A DNA stretch of 64,000 nucleotides from a virus. This document shows positions 32,619 to 40,399 of this stretch, piece after piece. The stretch covers positions 1-64,000 of the IMG/VR virus record IMGVR_UViG_3300031972_002446; one strand, given 5' to 3'. Below the pieces are notes generated by a model. That model did not search any database. It was not told the DNA's origin and worked only from the letters and a program-made list of their open reading frames with translations. Numbering within the stretch: position 1 is the stretch's first letter; every line of letters begins with the position of its first letter. A program made the translations under genes and the position numbers.

Positions 32619-33456
32619 ATGAAATGTATTTTTGTATGGACAAACTATCTTTTAAGAAATCTTCTTTGTTGATAAAATTATCTTCAATTTGCATATTGTC
32701 TTTAGATTGTTTTAATGTTGTTCTTAATTTTCTATGATTTGTTTCTAACTTTATACCGATTGTTTCATACAATAGTTTATATAGTTCGTCGGTACTCTGG
32801 TTAACTATATCTTCATAAGATAGCCAAATTTTAGGTTTTGTGCATTGTTTATATATCTCCAAGTATTCTTTCAATATATTCTTATGTGTTTCAGCATAAG
32901 ATATGAAATATTCTTTATTCCATAAAATTTTAACTTCTTGATTATTATTTAATATTGTTGGATTCTTTTTTAACGTATTTCTATTGACATTCCACAAGCC
33001 TGTTTTATGTGCTTTATTTAAACTAATAAACTGTGCTAAAACATCTTTTCTATTTAAAAATATAACAAAGTCTACCATTTCTATTATTTTATTAATTTCT
33101 TTGCTCTGACCATATAATAACTTCATGCACACATATTCGTATTTATCTGCTAACTCATCCAGTTTTACAGATAAGTGCCTATGATTTATCACACCTATAT
33201 CTAAATAGGCGGGATTGTATTGCATACTAGATACATTTTCTAGAAAATCCTTATATAGATATAATTTTTCTATTTTATTTTGTTTTATATATTTTTTTAT
33301 ATCTTCTAAGTGTTTATCTATATGGAATTTAGATCTATTAAAAAACTCAGCCAGATTATAAACATTTGATAATCCATTGCATAATTGTGTGAGTAAAAAT
33401 GAACTACCGCTTCGCATACTTGCTAATATTAGTATTTTTTTTGGTTTAGAAATCAT
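32611..33456 (-). CDS. sulfotransferase, type 1-like
   Basis: A 281-residue protein. ILILASMRSGSSFLLTQL is the 5'-phosphosulfate-binding loop (R-S-G-S-S) of sulfotransferases such as the Stf0/type 1 families; VIFLNRKDVLAQFISLNKA holds the RxDxxxQxxS 3'-phosphate motif. WLSYEDIV is the later conserved YE-D segment. Likely PAPS-dependent and aimed at a carbohydrate. Overlaps its neighbours by 8-11 nt. Confidence 0.85.
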   Translation of the reverse strand: MISKPKKILILASMRSGSSFLLTQLCNGLSNVYNLAEFFNRSKFHIDKHLEDIKKYIKQNKIEKLYLYKDFLENVSSMQYNPAYLDIGVINHRHLSVKLDELADKYEYVCMKLLYGQSKEINKIIEMVDFVIFLNRKDVLAQFISLNKAHKTGLWNVNRNTLKKNPTILNNNQEVKILWNKEYFISYAETHKNILKEYLEIYKQCTKPKIWLSYEDIVNQSTDELYKLLYETIGIKLETNHRKLRTTLKQSKDNMQIEDNFINKEDFLKDSLSIQKYISYE

Positions 33457-34033
33457 ATTTAAAAAAATTTATCTCCTCTTTGTATCTATTTAGAACAATA
33501 TTCTTTGTTTCTTCAGTATAGTACTCTCGGTAATTTTTATGATCTGATTGATGAACATGCGGGAGGTTAGTAATATCTTCTTTAATATTAAGTTTATCAC
33601 AAACATATTGGATATCTTCTTTAAGATTTTCAAAACTTATAAAAGCATTCATTATATTTTGCTTACATTGATAATGTTTATACAAATTTTCTATTGGAAA
33701 CTTACTATTTACAAAATCATAAAAAGTAGAATCACTATCTATTGTATTTCTTTTTTTCATCCAAAAAAATTTAGAAACCATTCTGTCCCAAGTATTTCTA
33801 ATATTAGCAAATTTGAAATATGATTCCCATTGCTCTTCAGTCACATAAGGTTTAACGTGACAGGGTTTCATATGGTTCCAAAATGTTGTGCCTTCAGGGA
33901 TTGGGGGGTTTCCTCTCCATCCTACTATATCTATATTTTTATCACAAAATTGTTCAAAAAACATTTCTGTGGATGTTCCAGCAGTTTTACCAATTTTAAA
34001 ATATATGAATTTTTTGGTATGCGATATGATCAT
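33446..34033 (-). CDS. sulfotransferase family 2-like
   Basis: A 195-residue protein: YFKIGKTAGTSTEMFF is the phosphosulfate loop (K-x-A-G-T-S) and FANIRNTWDRMVSKFF the 3'-phosphate motif. The end HQSDHKNYREYYTEETKNIV is a tail motif shared with 37206, 37795 and 52960. PAPS-dependent carbohydrate sulfation is the likely activity. It overlaps the DNA ligase stop by 4 nt. Confidence 0.85.
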   Translation of the reverse strand: MIISHTKKFIYFKIGKTAGTSTEMFFEQFCDKNIDIVGWRGNPPIPEGTTFWNHMKPCHVKPYVTEEQWESYFKFANIRNTWDRMVSKFFWMKKRNTIDSDSTFYDFVNSKFPIENLYKHYQCKQNIMNAFISFENLKEDIQYVCDKLNIKEDITNLPHVHQSDHKNYREYYTEETKNIVLNRYKEEINFFKYDF

Positions 34034-35349
34034 ACTGTTCTCATATCCCCATGTAGTATTTTAAATGTTGGAAATCTAAGACTAATACCTCCTTCTTGAT
34101 TTTTAGTTTCTTCAAAGTATTGTACTGTTATAATCTTGCCCACAATAGCATCAGGATTTTTATAAAAGTCTTGTCTCTGATCTATAGAGAATCCACTACC
34201 CACTCTAACTGTATTATCTTTATGTTTGATATATACACAAGAAAGCATCTCTTCTTCAGTTTCTTTACCATTTATTGTTAGAGGAAACATACCTATTTCA
34301 GTATCTAACACTTCATACTCAGCATCATGGAAAGTTTTTACTTTAAGTAAGTCTTTACTACGCTTACCTTTATACTGAACATTTTTGCGTAGCATGACAC
34401 CTTCCCATTCGTTAACATCTGCTTTAGATACCCACTGCTGGAAATGGTCGTCATCATTTACTATCTCCATTTCTAACACAGATAGACAGGGACACTCGTT
34501 GTCTTCCATAGTAAATAATAATTCTTTATATCTCTGGTAAAGATTGTGTTCACTTTTCTTTGCTTTAAACTCATCTTGTGTCATCATGTCAAAGATTTTA
34601 TAAGAAGGATTCTCGATAGTGTGATCTTTCTTGCGAAGTTGTTTCATAATACCCTGAAAGTCTTCATTACCATCTTTATCAACTAAACATAGTTCGCCAT
34701 CAAACACTATGTCAGTAAGTCCCAAAGCACTAATACTATCAGCGACCACGCCAAGAGTAAGGAACTCTTTTCCTGTGCGGGAATAGAAGGTAGTGTTGCC
34801 AAAATGATCAACAATAGCGAGACATCTAACACCATCCAGTTTCCTTGAAACAAACCACTCATCTTCCCACTCCACTAATTTAGGTTCATACTTTTCTGCA
34901 AGAGCGACACTGAACTCTGGAATAAAATCGGGTATAACTTTATTGATAAGTTTTACGCCAACTTTAGTTTTAAGGTCTTTGTCTAAAATACAATAAACAA
35001 GTTCTTCTTGTTCTGGATGCTTATTAATATAAGCATTTACAATTCTAATAGCATCATGTCCTGTAAATCTTCTAATATTCAAATCACTGAACAGTTGACA
35101 CAAGCCATATCCCGGTTCACAATCTCCGAAAAACAGGTCTGATCTTTTCTTAACTTGACTACTTGTTAAGCCATACATAAGATAATCATTGTGTGCTAGA
35201 TTCAATACGTTTCTAGCATGAAGTTGATCTCCGTTATCCTCCTCTTTACCTGCTTTACAATACTTGGCAATGATTTCCTGCTTGGCTATAGTACCACTGT
35301 TGTTACGCAGTTCGTTGATCATAGACATAACGTATTCTGTACTGTTCAT
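34030..35349 (-). CDS. ATP-dependent DNA ligase
   Basis: A 439-residue ligase. Motif I is FVSRKLDGVRCLA with the AMP-accepting Lys, then FYSRTGKEF (motif III region), IVFDGELCL, EGVMLRK (motif IV/V) and LLKVKTF (motif V), followed by an OB-fold with VGKIITVQYFEETK. It seals nicks with ATP, as T4-type phage ligases do. The start has GGAT upstream and the gene has its own early-type promoter. Sulfotransferase genes follow directly, an odd pairing. Confidence 0.92.
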   Translation of the reverse strand: MNSTEYVMSMINELRNNSGTIAKQEIIAKYCKAGKEEDNGDQLHARNVLNLAHNDYLMYGLTSSQVKKRSDLFFGDCEPGYGLCQLFSDLNIRRFTGHDAIRIVNAYINKHPEQEELVYCILDKDLKTKVGVKLINKVIPDFIPEFSVALAEKYEPKLVEWEDEWFVSRKLDGVRCLAIVDHFGNTTFYSRTGKEFLTLGVVADSISALGLTDIVFDGELCLVDKDGNEDFQGIMKQLRKKDHTIENPSYKIFDMMTQDEFKAKKSEHNLYQRYKELLFTMEDNECPCLSVLEMEIVNDDDHFQQWVSKADVNEWEGVMLRKNVQYKGKRSKDLLKVKTFHDAEYEVLDTEIGMFPLTINGKETEEEMLSCVYIKHKDNTVRVGSGFSIDQRQDFYKNPDAIVGKIITVQYFEETKNQEGGISLRFPTFKILHGDMRTV

Positions 35350-35385
35350 TATAATATCCTGTGTCCTGTGATTCCTGTTACTTGC

Positions 35386-35414
35386 AGTATATACTATTCA
35401 TCGGTAATTGTCAA
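35386..35414 (-). promoter_or_regulatory. sigma70-like promoter of DNA ligase
   Basis: TTGACA (35414-35409), 17-nt spacer containing ACCGATGA, TATACT (35391-35386), about 37 nt before the ligase start. It overlaps the 3' end of the coiled-coil gene. Confidence 0.78.
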
Positions 35415-35665
35415 TCACAATCTTTAGTGGAATCACCAGTAAATAACTCTTGTATAGATTCTATTTTTGATGACAAAATTTCTTTTTGAAGTTGGGCAGT
35501 TTCTTGCTCTGTTTTTAGGTCGTCTATATCCTGTTGTGCTATAGTATTTCTTACTAATTTATTAGCATGTTCATATCTTTGTATTTTTTTTGCTAAATTT
35601 TTCTCCAAAATTTCTTGTTGTTTTAATTCTAGTTTTAGAATTTTTAATTCTGTGTCTTTACTCAT
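35411..35665 (-). CDS. coiled-coil protein (84 aa)
   Basis: Almost entirely one amphipathic coiled coil (LKILKLELKQQEILEKNLAK onward) with a short Asp-rich end. No family recognised. Its 3' end overlaps the ligase promoter. Confidence 0.5.
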   Translation of the reverse strand: MSKDTELKILKLELKQQEILEKNLAKKIQRYEHANKLVRNTIAQQDIDDLKTEQETAQLQKEILSSKIESIQELFTGDSTKDCD

Positions 35666-35706
35666 TATGATATCCTATCAATTAATAACTAATATTTGTT
35701 AAATCT

Positions 35707-36462
35707 TTACATAAAATTTTCATATTGATCAATATTCATGTAATCTTGAAGATCAAATCCCTTTTTCTTCCAAAAACCATGCATATTTCTAGGCATTCTT
35801 ATATCACTATCTCTAATCTCACTAATACAAAGAGGTGGATTTAATATAGTGGATTTAAGTTTAGATGCTTCCTTCCAAACAATATGATCTATTGGTACTA
35901 TTTCACTATAATCTAAATTGTTTAATTTGTCTGACAGTTTGTGTATTGCTTTCAATGAATACCAAATAGCATATGTTCCACAAGTAATAAATTTTCTGTT
36001 TTCGGATACTGGTATATTCTTTTGATTGGTTTGGATCGCTGTTTGTTGAACTGTAGATAGAGAGTAATTATTGTAACCAAAATAAATTAAATCATACTGA
36101 TCAAATATATTCTCTAAATATAGATTGTTTAAATTTTCTTTAAACTTTTTATGAAAATACACATCATCTTCTATTACTAAACAAGAATTTATTTCTTCTG
36201 TTAGTAAGTGATTAAATAACATCTGGTAACTTAATAGACATCCAAAAGCGCCTTTATCTCCAGTTAAAATTTTCTGATGGTTTTTTCTACAGTAATTTTC
36301 ATAATCGTTATACGATTTACATTTCTTACCATCTATTGCATTGAAGTATAAGTAATTATTTAATCCTATATTTTTCATCTTAAAATTCATAAATTTTCTT
36401 CTATGAATACTTTTGCTCATTGATAATATGATTATGCTACCTAGCATTTTTGATAAAATCAT
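35707..36462 (-). CDS. GT25-family glycosyltransferase
   Basis: A 251-residue protein with GSIIILSMSKSIHRRKFM, the GT25 start (I-x-L-x-R-x-x-R-R), YFNAIDGK, GAFGCLLSYQMLF and SCLVIEDDVYF, the ED-D motif of LPS-type galactosyltransferases. A later in-frame start at 36447 is possible. Overlaps the GT2 gene by 26 nt. Confidence 0.82.
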   Translation of the reverse strand: MILSKMLGSIIILSMSKSIHRRKFMNFKMKNIGLNNYLYFNAIDGKKCKSYNDYENYCRKNHQKILTGDKGAFGCLLSYQMLFNHLLTEEINSCLVIEDDVYFHKKFKENLNNLYLENIFDQYDLIYFGYNNYSLSTVQQTAIQTNQKNIPVSENRKFITCGTYAIWYSLKAIHKLSDKLNNLDYSEIVPIDHIVWKEASKLKSTILNPPLCISEIRDSDIRMPRNMHGFWKKKGFDLQDYMNIDQYENFM

Positions 36463-37216
36463 TCACTTTTTCCCTATAGACTCTCATTTCTGAGTTACAT
36501 ATAGCATCATTTACACCATTAATATTATCAACATAATGATAGTATGAAGTATTATACCGTATAGAATTATTTGTATTGTAAACATAAATTGGTTTATCAA
36601 TATATTTAGGTCTGCTGTTTTCTTGTTCTAAAACATAAAACATTTCAGCCATATCTGTTCCTACTTGTATCCATTGATTATCTATTTGTAAATAATGGGA
36701 TGGATTTATACTATTGATTAATTGACTCTTCATAGTTCTTAAATGAGATGCCGAGTTTGACATAGTATTTCTATAAGATTTTTGACGATGAACAATATTA
36801 CGAAAATCTTTTCTAGGTCTAGACATATTAGTACCCGTGCTGAGATACGAACCATAAGTGCAATTATATCCAGCATCATATTCAGTGTTTAAAATATTTA
36901 AAACACTATCTCCGTACAACCAATCATCTCCATCTAGCATACAGCATATTTCATCATCATTAGTATTCATATACCCTTGATATCTTGATCCTGCTGGCCC
37001 TATTTTTTTTGGGTTTTGTAGATAAGTAAATTTTTTAGTTAAGCCTAAATTTTTCACATAGTCTTTTACTAATTTCAATGTATTATCAGTAGAGTGATCA
37101 TCTATATATATTACTCTCCAATTATCGTATTTTTGTTTTGCTATTGACTTAATATTGTACTCATACCAATCTTTATTGTTATAAGAAGGTATAATAAACA
37201 CAAAATTAAAACCCAT
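36437..37216 (-). CDS. GT2-family glycosyltransferase
   Basis: A 259-residue GT-A enzyme: FVFIIPSYNNKDWYEYNIKS, YIDDHSTDNT and CCMLDGDDWLYG are the classical GT2 nucleotide-binding and DxD motifs. Likely transfers a hexose to a growing glycan. Overlaps the upstream sulfotransferase by 11 nt. Confidence 0.9.
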   Translation of the reverse strand: MGFNFVFIIPSYNNKDWYEYNIKSIAKQKYDNWRVIYIDDHSTDNTLKLVKDYVKNLGLTKKFTYLQNPKKIGPAGSRYQGYMNTNDDEICCMLDGDDWLYGDSVLNILNTEYDAGYNCTYGSYLSTGTNMSRPRKDFRNIVHRQKSYRNTMSNSASHLRTMKSQLINSINPSHYLQIDNQWIQVGTDMAEMFYVLEQENSRPKYIDKPIYVYNTNNSIRYNTSYYHYVDNINGVNDAICNSEMRVYREKVNDFIKNAR

Positions 37217-37808
37217 AATTAAAAGCCTTTATGTCTTTTTTGAACAGATTAAAAACGTGTTCTTTAGTTTCTTTATCATAATATGTTGAGTAGTGTTGAT
37301 GCTTAGTACTATTACAATTATCTAGTTGTATTGAGGTTATATTCATATGCTTACAAACTTTATTGAAATCATTTTGTAAATTTTCAAACTTTCCTACAAA
37401 ATCTACTGCTAAATCACCATTCACAGTTAAACAGTCATATTGTGTAGATGCTTGCCACATAATAGGTTCTCGTTTTTTATCATTCATCAACCATTCTCTA
37501 AAAGGAGTGTCGATTGTTTCTTCATGTCCCTCCCTCTGTCTGTAAAAATAATGAGAAACACATAAATCCCAAGGATTTCTAACAAAAGAGAATTTAAATA
37601 ACTTATCCCAAATAGAATTTATTTCTGGACAATCAGCAAGTATTTCTGCTGAATTATGTTTATACCTAAAGTTTGGTCTTTTTTTGATTTTAACTGTACT
37701 AGATACAACATGCGGATATAAATACTCTCGTAATGCTTTTTCTATACTGGTTGTTCCTGTTTTTTGTATTGCTATAAACAATATAGCATATGTTTTACTT
37801 AGGATCAT
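37206..37808 (-). CDS. sulfotransferase family 2-like
   Basis: About 200 residues from ATG 37808. ILFIAIQKTGTTSIEKAL is the phosphosulfate loop and FKFSFVRNPWDLCVSHYF the 3'-phosphate motif. The tail KHQHYSTYYDKETKEHVFN is the same C-terminal pattern as the other family members. The start overlaps the 44-residue remnant gene, which carries the same tail. An in-frame upstream ATG at 37823 is less likely. Confidence 0.88.
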   Translation of the reverse strand: MILSKTYAILFIAIQKTGTTSIEKALREYLYPHVVSSTVKIKKRPNFRYKHNSAEILADCPEINSIWDKLFKFSFVRNPWDLCVSHYFYRQREGHEETIDTPFREWLMNDKKREPIMWQASTQYDCLTVNGDLAVDFVGKFENLQNDFNKVCKHMNITSIQLDNCNSTKHQHYSTYYDKETKEHVFNLFKKDIKAFNYGF

Positions 37809-37929
37809 ATCCGAACCTTTCAAAATCTTGTTTATATTTTTCGTATACTTTATCTCTCAATGCTTTATTATAATACTCTGAATTGTGTTTATGTCCCAAG
37901 CAAGGTTTATATAATCTAGAATCTGGCAT
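37795..37929 (-). pseudogene. stand-alone sulfotransferase C-terminal tail (44 aa)
   Basis: ATG 37929 to TAA 37795. The 44 residues contain GHKHNSEYYNKALRDKVYEKY then DFERFGYD, matching only the final 40 residues of the neighbouring sulfotransferases (H-x-H-x-x-Y-Y-x-x-x-x-x-x-x-V). The catalytic part is missing, so this is most simply the remnant of a deleted or recombined sulfotransferase copy, though a small functional peptide cannot be excluded. Confidence 0.6.
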
Positions 37930-37945
37930 TATTCACGTTTTTGAC

Positions 37946-38200
37946 TTATGATTTATATATATTATTAAATTTTTCAATCTTATCTTTTACTTTTAACCAC
38001 TCGTTTTGATCTGTAAAAACTGTATTTAATTTGTTTGTTAGATTAGCACCGGCTTTAGAAAAACATGCGGGGATAATTGAATGGAAAATTAATAAACACC
38101 CAGCAATTATACATTTAAAACCATAGACTGAAGCAAATCTGAGATGCTGTAAATATGTCATATCATTATCTCTCAAATGCTGTTTAGATTTTTTAAACAT
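37946..38200 (-). CDS. DUF6356-like membrane protein
   Basis: About 84 residues from ATG 38200 (TTGGAGAAAC upstream). MTYLQHLRFASVYGFKCIIAGCLLIFHSIIPACF matches the DUF6356 pattern (Y-x-x-H-x-x-F-A...G...HAL-x-P). A hydrophobic segment suggests membrane association. Small phage-encoded proteins of this family occur next to capsule-related genes; function unknown. Confidence 0.6.
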   Translation of the reverse strand: MFKKSKQHLRDNDMTYLQHLRFASVYGFKCIIAGCLLIFHSIIPACFSKAGANLTNKLNTVFTDQNEWLKVKDKIEKFNNIYKS

Positions 38201-38243
38201 CAGATGTTTCTCCAAGTTATAGTGTGTTGTAACACTATTACTA

Positions 38244-38249
38244 TACACC
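38244..38249 (-). promoter_or_regulatory. GGTGTAT upstream motif
   Basis: Minus strand TAAGGTGTATAGTAATAG, 44 nt before the start at 38200. Confidence 0.5.
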
Positions 38250-38531
38250 TTATGTTTTTACAAACTTAATATATCTCCAATGAATTGTATTGTGTAAATG
38301 GAAATTTTCAAAAAATATATATATATTCATACATTGAAAAGCGGCACAATCTTTTCTTATCTCTGGTTCAGTAACTTCGATTTCAATATGGGTAAACATG
38401 AACGTACTATGAAAGTATGTTATCTGCTTCGGTCTGCCGTCTATTAAAAATCTGAATACCTGATTATGCCGAACTATTTCAACGGCATTTAAAAGCAAGA
38501 AGAACGATAGTAAGACTGCTTTAGTTTTCAT
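38250..38531 (-). CDS. exported hypothetical protein (93 aa)
   Basis: N-terminal hydrophobic signal (KAVLLSFFLLLNAVEIV), then a beta-rich region. ATG 38531 begins three bases after the tmRNA 3' end and has no clear ribosome-binding site, so it may be translated only after tmRNA processing, or not at all. No family recognised. Confidence 0.4.
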   Translation of the reverse strand: MKTKAVLLSFFLLLNAVEIVRHNQVFRFLIDGRPKQITYFHSTFMFTHIEIEVTEPEIRKDCAAFQCMNIYIFFENFHLHNTIHWRYIKFVKT

Positions 38532-38534
38532 AAG

Positions 38535-38873
38535 TGGAGGCGAGGGGAGTCGAACCCCTGTCCAGTATAAATTCCATATAAACTTCTACATCGTTAGTCT
38601 GTTGTTATTAATACTACAGACAAAACTGTTTGTCTTTCCAACGGCAAAGTGATTACACTTATCTTTATATTTAATTCAGGTATAATTCCCTATCCGATTA
38701 TCGGAGTCAACATAATTGGGTAAAAAGGTTTATGTAACCCCTCCCACCTAAGCGGCGAGTGCTAATACAGAAGTATCGGCAATTAAAATGTGATCTATTT
38801 TTAAACTGGCCTTTAGATCAACCAGTCGATGCAATCTATACTTCTATTTATCTGTCGATACCAGTACGCCCCC
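38535..38873 (-). ncRNA. ssrA: transfer-messenger RNA (tmRNA)
   Basis: A 339-nt one-piece tmRNA. The 5' end GGGGGCG pairs with the 3' end CGCCTCC (7 bp, one G-U), the T arm is GGGG TTCGACT CCCC-type, and the characteristic 5' GGTATCGACAG follows. CCA is not encoded. The tag reading frame lies at 38780-38748. tmRNA with SmpB rescues stalled ribosomes and marks the nascent peptide for proteolysis. A phage copy may support translation late in infection or alter the tag. Confidence 0.93.
38748..38780 (-). other. tmRNA tag-peptide reading frame
   Basis: Resume codon GCC at 38780-38778 gives ADTSVLALAA followed by TAG. The ALAA end is the conserved protease degron of SsrA tags; the middle differs from the ANDENYALAA of E. 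coli. The resume codon is assigned by fit to known tag length. Confidence 0.75.
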
Positions 38874-39050
38874 TTATATAAATCTAATGCCTTCTGGTGG
38901 TTTAGTGAAAACCTCAATGTTCTGTCTAATTATAACAGGTTGCAACTCTTTTTCAAGTTTTTTTATCTGAGAATGTTGCAGCCAATTTGTCGCTATACTA
39001 ATCATTAATAATCCCCATAAAATCCATGTAGCGGGATGTATTCTATTCAT
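38874..39050 (-). CDS. small membrane protein upstream of tmRNA (58 aa)
   Basis: ATG 39050 to TAA 38874, directly abutting the tmRNA 5' end. TWILWGLLMISIATNWL forms one transmembrane helix, then a coiled polar tail. Typical small phage membrane protein. Its 3' half contains the candidate tmRNA promoter. Confidence 0.5.
   Translation of the reverse strand: MNRIHPATWILWGLLMISIATNWLQHSQIKKLEKELQPVIIRQNIEVFTKPPEGIRFI
38929..38956 (-). promoter_or_regulatory. possible tmRNA promoter inside upstream gene
   Basis: TTGAAA (38956-38951), 16 nt, TATAAT (38934-38929), placing a start near 38921, about 48 nt before the mature tmRNA 5' end. It overlaps coding sequence. Confidence 0.45.
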
Positions 39051-39161
39051 AGTAGACCTTTATATAAAAATAAATAGCGTGATAGCAAGCCTAACCATCT
39101 GTATCAGTATAGATTTTTGATGATACACCCTTGGCTTTAATAGGGACGCTAATTATTCGGC

Positions 39162-39392
39162 TTAACGCCTAGTGCTTTTTTGTTTACGCTTTTTGGTAGT
39201 AGTTACACCATATCTTGTTTCACCATTCCTACCTGTAGACTTAGTGACCAGATAACCCTCTGATTTTAGCATAGGTTTAATATCGCTAATAGTTGCCCTT
39301 AGATTGCCAACATCAAACATACTTGCTGCGCTATGTTGGCTCAAAGTTCTACCCTTAACTAGATAGTTAATAACACGATCCTGTTTAGTCAT
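39162..39392 (-). CDS. small HTH protein (76 aa)
   Basis: MTKQDRVINYLVKGRTLSQHSAASMFDVGNLRATISDI reads as a winged/HTH domain; a basic Arg/Lys tail (TTTKKRKQKSTRR) supports DNA binding. Such helix-turn-helix proteins occur in large phages as regulators. GAGG precedes the start. Confidence 0.65.
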   Translation of the reverse strand: MTKQDRVINYLVKGRTLSQHSAASMFDVGNLRATISDIKPMLKSEGYLVTKSTGRNGETRYGVTTTKKRKQKSTRR

Positions 39393-39472
39393 TTTTACCT
39401 CTAAACTTTAATGGCGTATTTAAAATAAATAATATTGCATTGTCGCCACAACCAAAACAATATTCCTGTTTT

Positions 39473-39501
39473 ATGATATTGATAACTTGTGTTTTTGTCA
39501 A
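39473..39501 (-). promoter_or_regulatory. weak sigma70-like promoter before HTH gene
   Basis: TTGACA (39501-39496), 17 nt, TATCAT (39478-39473). The -10 has one deviation, and no GACGATA is present in the spacer. Confidence 0.5.
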
Positions 39502-39503
39502 CC

Positions 39504-39818
39504 TTATTTTAAAATTGCTATAGCATCTGCAAACACTGAACTCTTGTTTACAATTTGCATATCAGTAAATACTATATTAAGATCACTAAATCTACACAAT
39601 GGACAAGCATAGCGGCAGGGGTCGGCTAATCCACTATCTAGTCTGTTTTTATAAGTTATGTAATATCCTCTTTCATCTTTACAAATAACTTTATCTGATG
39701 GAACATTGTGTCCTCTTGCTTCAGCGTCTAAATTAACAACCATACTAGAGTGACTTCCATACGGAGATGGAGTTTCGATAGTTCTTATGCTATCTTTGTC
39801 TTTGTGTATTTTTGCCAT
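39504..39818 (-). CDS. hypothetical protein (104 aa) with Cys pair
   Basis: MAKIHKDKDSIRTIETPSPYG start; a Cys-x-x-Cys-type pair occurs at CRYACPLC (three Cys), possibly a zinc or Fe-S site. No family recognised. GGAG precedes the start. Confidence 0.5.
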   Translation of the reverse strand: MAKIHKDKDSIRTIETPSPYGSHSSMVVNLDAEARGHNVPSDKVICKDERGYYITYKNRLDSGLADPCRYACPLCRFSDLNIVFTDMQIVNKSSVFADAIAILK

Positions 39819-39853
39819 TTATAATCTCCAATGTATAATATAACTATCTATAA

Positions 39854-40261
39854 TTACACCTGTTGGAGATTCTTTTTCTTTAATTTTACTAACCTGTGCT
39901 TAGTTCTCCAAATTTTAGTTAAAGCACATTGAGAGTCTTCTCCCATCCAAATGTGACAAAAGCCGCCCTCTTTTGATCCATAGGCTATAACCCCGTTCTT
40001 ATCAACGCTTATGACAGTAAACCTACCTCTACATCCCATAGGAATAAATTCACCGTCTACCACAGAATATGGGCCTCCTGTGGCTTTAATAGTATCTCCC
40101 TTTTCTAACTCTCTCCAATCAAATTTCCTAATCATTTTTGTAGTTTTTTTCTCTTTGCTTTGAACCGCAAAAACAAAAGGATGTTGACATTCTGGACACA
40201 TATATGCTCTTGGGCCACACTGATGTCCACATTTTTCGCAAGTCTTTTTACCTTTAGGCAT
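39854..40261 (-). CDS. zinc-ribbon protein (135 aa)
   Basis: KKTCEKCGHQCGPRAYMCPECQHPF is an N-terminal zinc ribbon with CxxC pairs, as in small UPF0547-type regulators. The rest (KATGGPYSVVDGEFIPMG, GRFTVISVD) is a beta-barrel-like domain without a named match. CAGGAG precedes ATG 40261. It is driven by an early-type promoter. Confidence 0.68.
   Translation of the reverse strand: MPKGKKTCEKCGHQCGPRAYMCPECQHPFVFAVQSKEKKTTKMIRKFDWRELEKGDTIKATGGPYSVVDGEFIPMGCRGRFTVISVDKNGVIAYGSKEGGFCHIWMGEDSQCALTKIWRTKHRLVKLKKKNLQQV
39855..39860 (-). promoter_or_regulatory. GGTGTAA upstream motif
   Basis: Minus strand ACAGGTGTAATTATAG, 37 nt before the start at 39818; it includes the stop codon of the zinc-ribbon gene, so weaker evidence. 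Confidence 0.3.
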
Positions 40262-40295
40262 TGATCGTTCTCCTGTGAAATAAACTGATAATAAC

Positions 40296-40323
40296 AGTAT
40301 AACATACTTATCGTCAATGTCAA
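40296..40323 (-). promoter_or_regulatory. sigma70-like promoter with GACGATAA spacer
   Basis: TTGACA (40323-40318), 16-nt spacer with TTGACGATAAG, TATACT (40301-40296), 35 nt before the zinc-ribbon start. Divergent from the plus-strand protease promoter region. Confidence 0.82.
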
Positions 40324-40351
40324 GACATATCTTGAGTTTTTTTACTTAATT

Positions 40352-40357
40352 GGTGTA
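40352..40357 (+). promoter_or_regulatory. GGTGTAT motif on the plus strand
   Basis: Plus strand ATTGGTGTATTCTTAATAG, 43 nt before the protease start at 40400, followed 12 nt later by TATAAT. The same motif, pointing the other way, at the only plus-strand gene. Confidence 0.55.
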
Positions 40358-40399
40358 TTCTTAATAGAACTATAATATATAAAACAATAAAGGTGTGGC

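Noticed and set aside
40132-40323. 63-residue minus-strand frame
   Set aside because: Alternate frame of the zinc-ribbon gene and covers its promoter; no supporting features.
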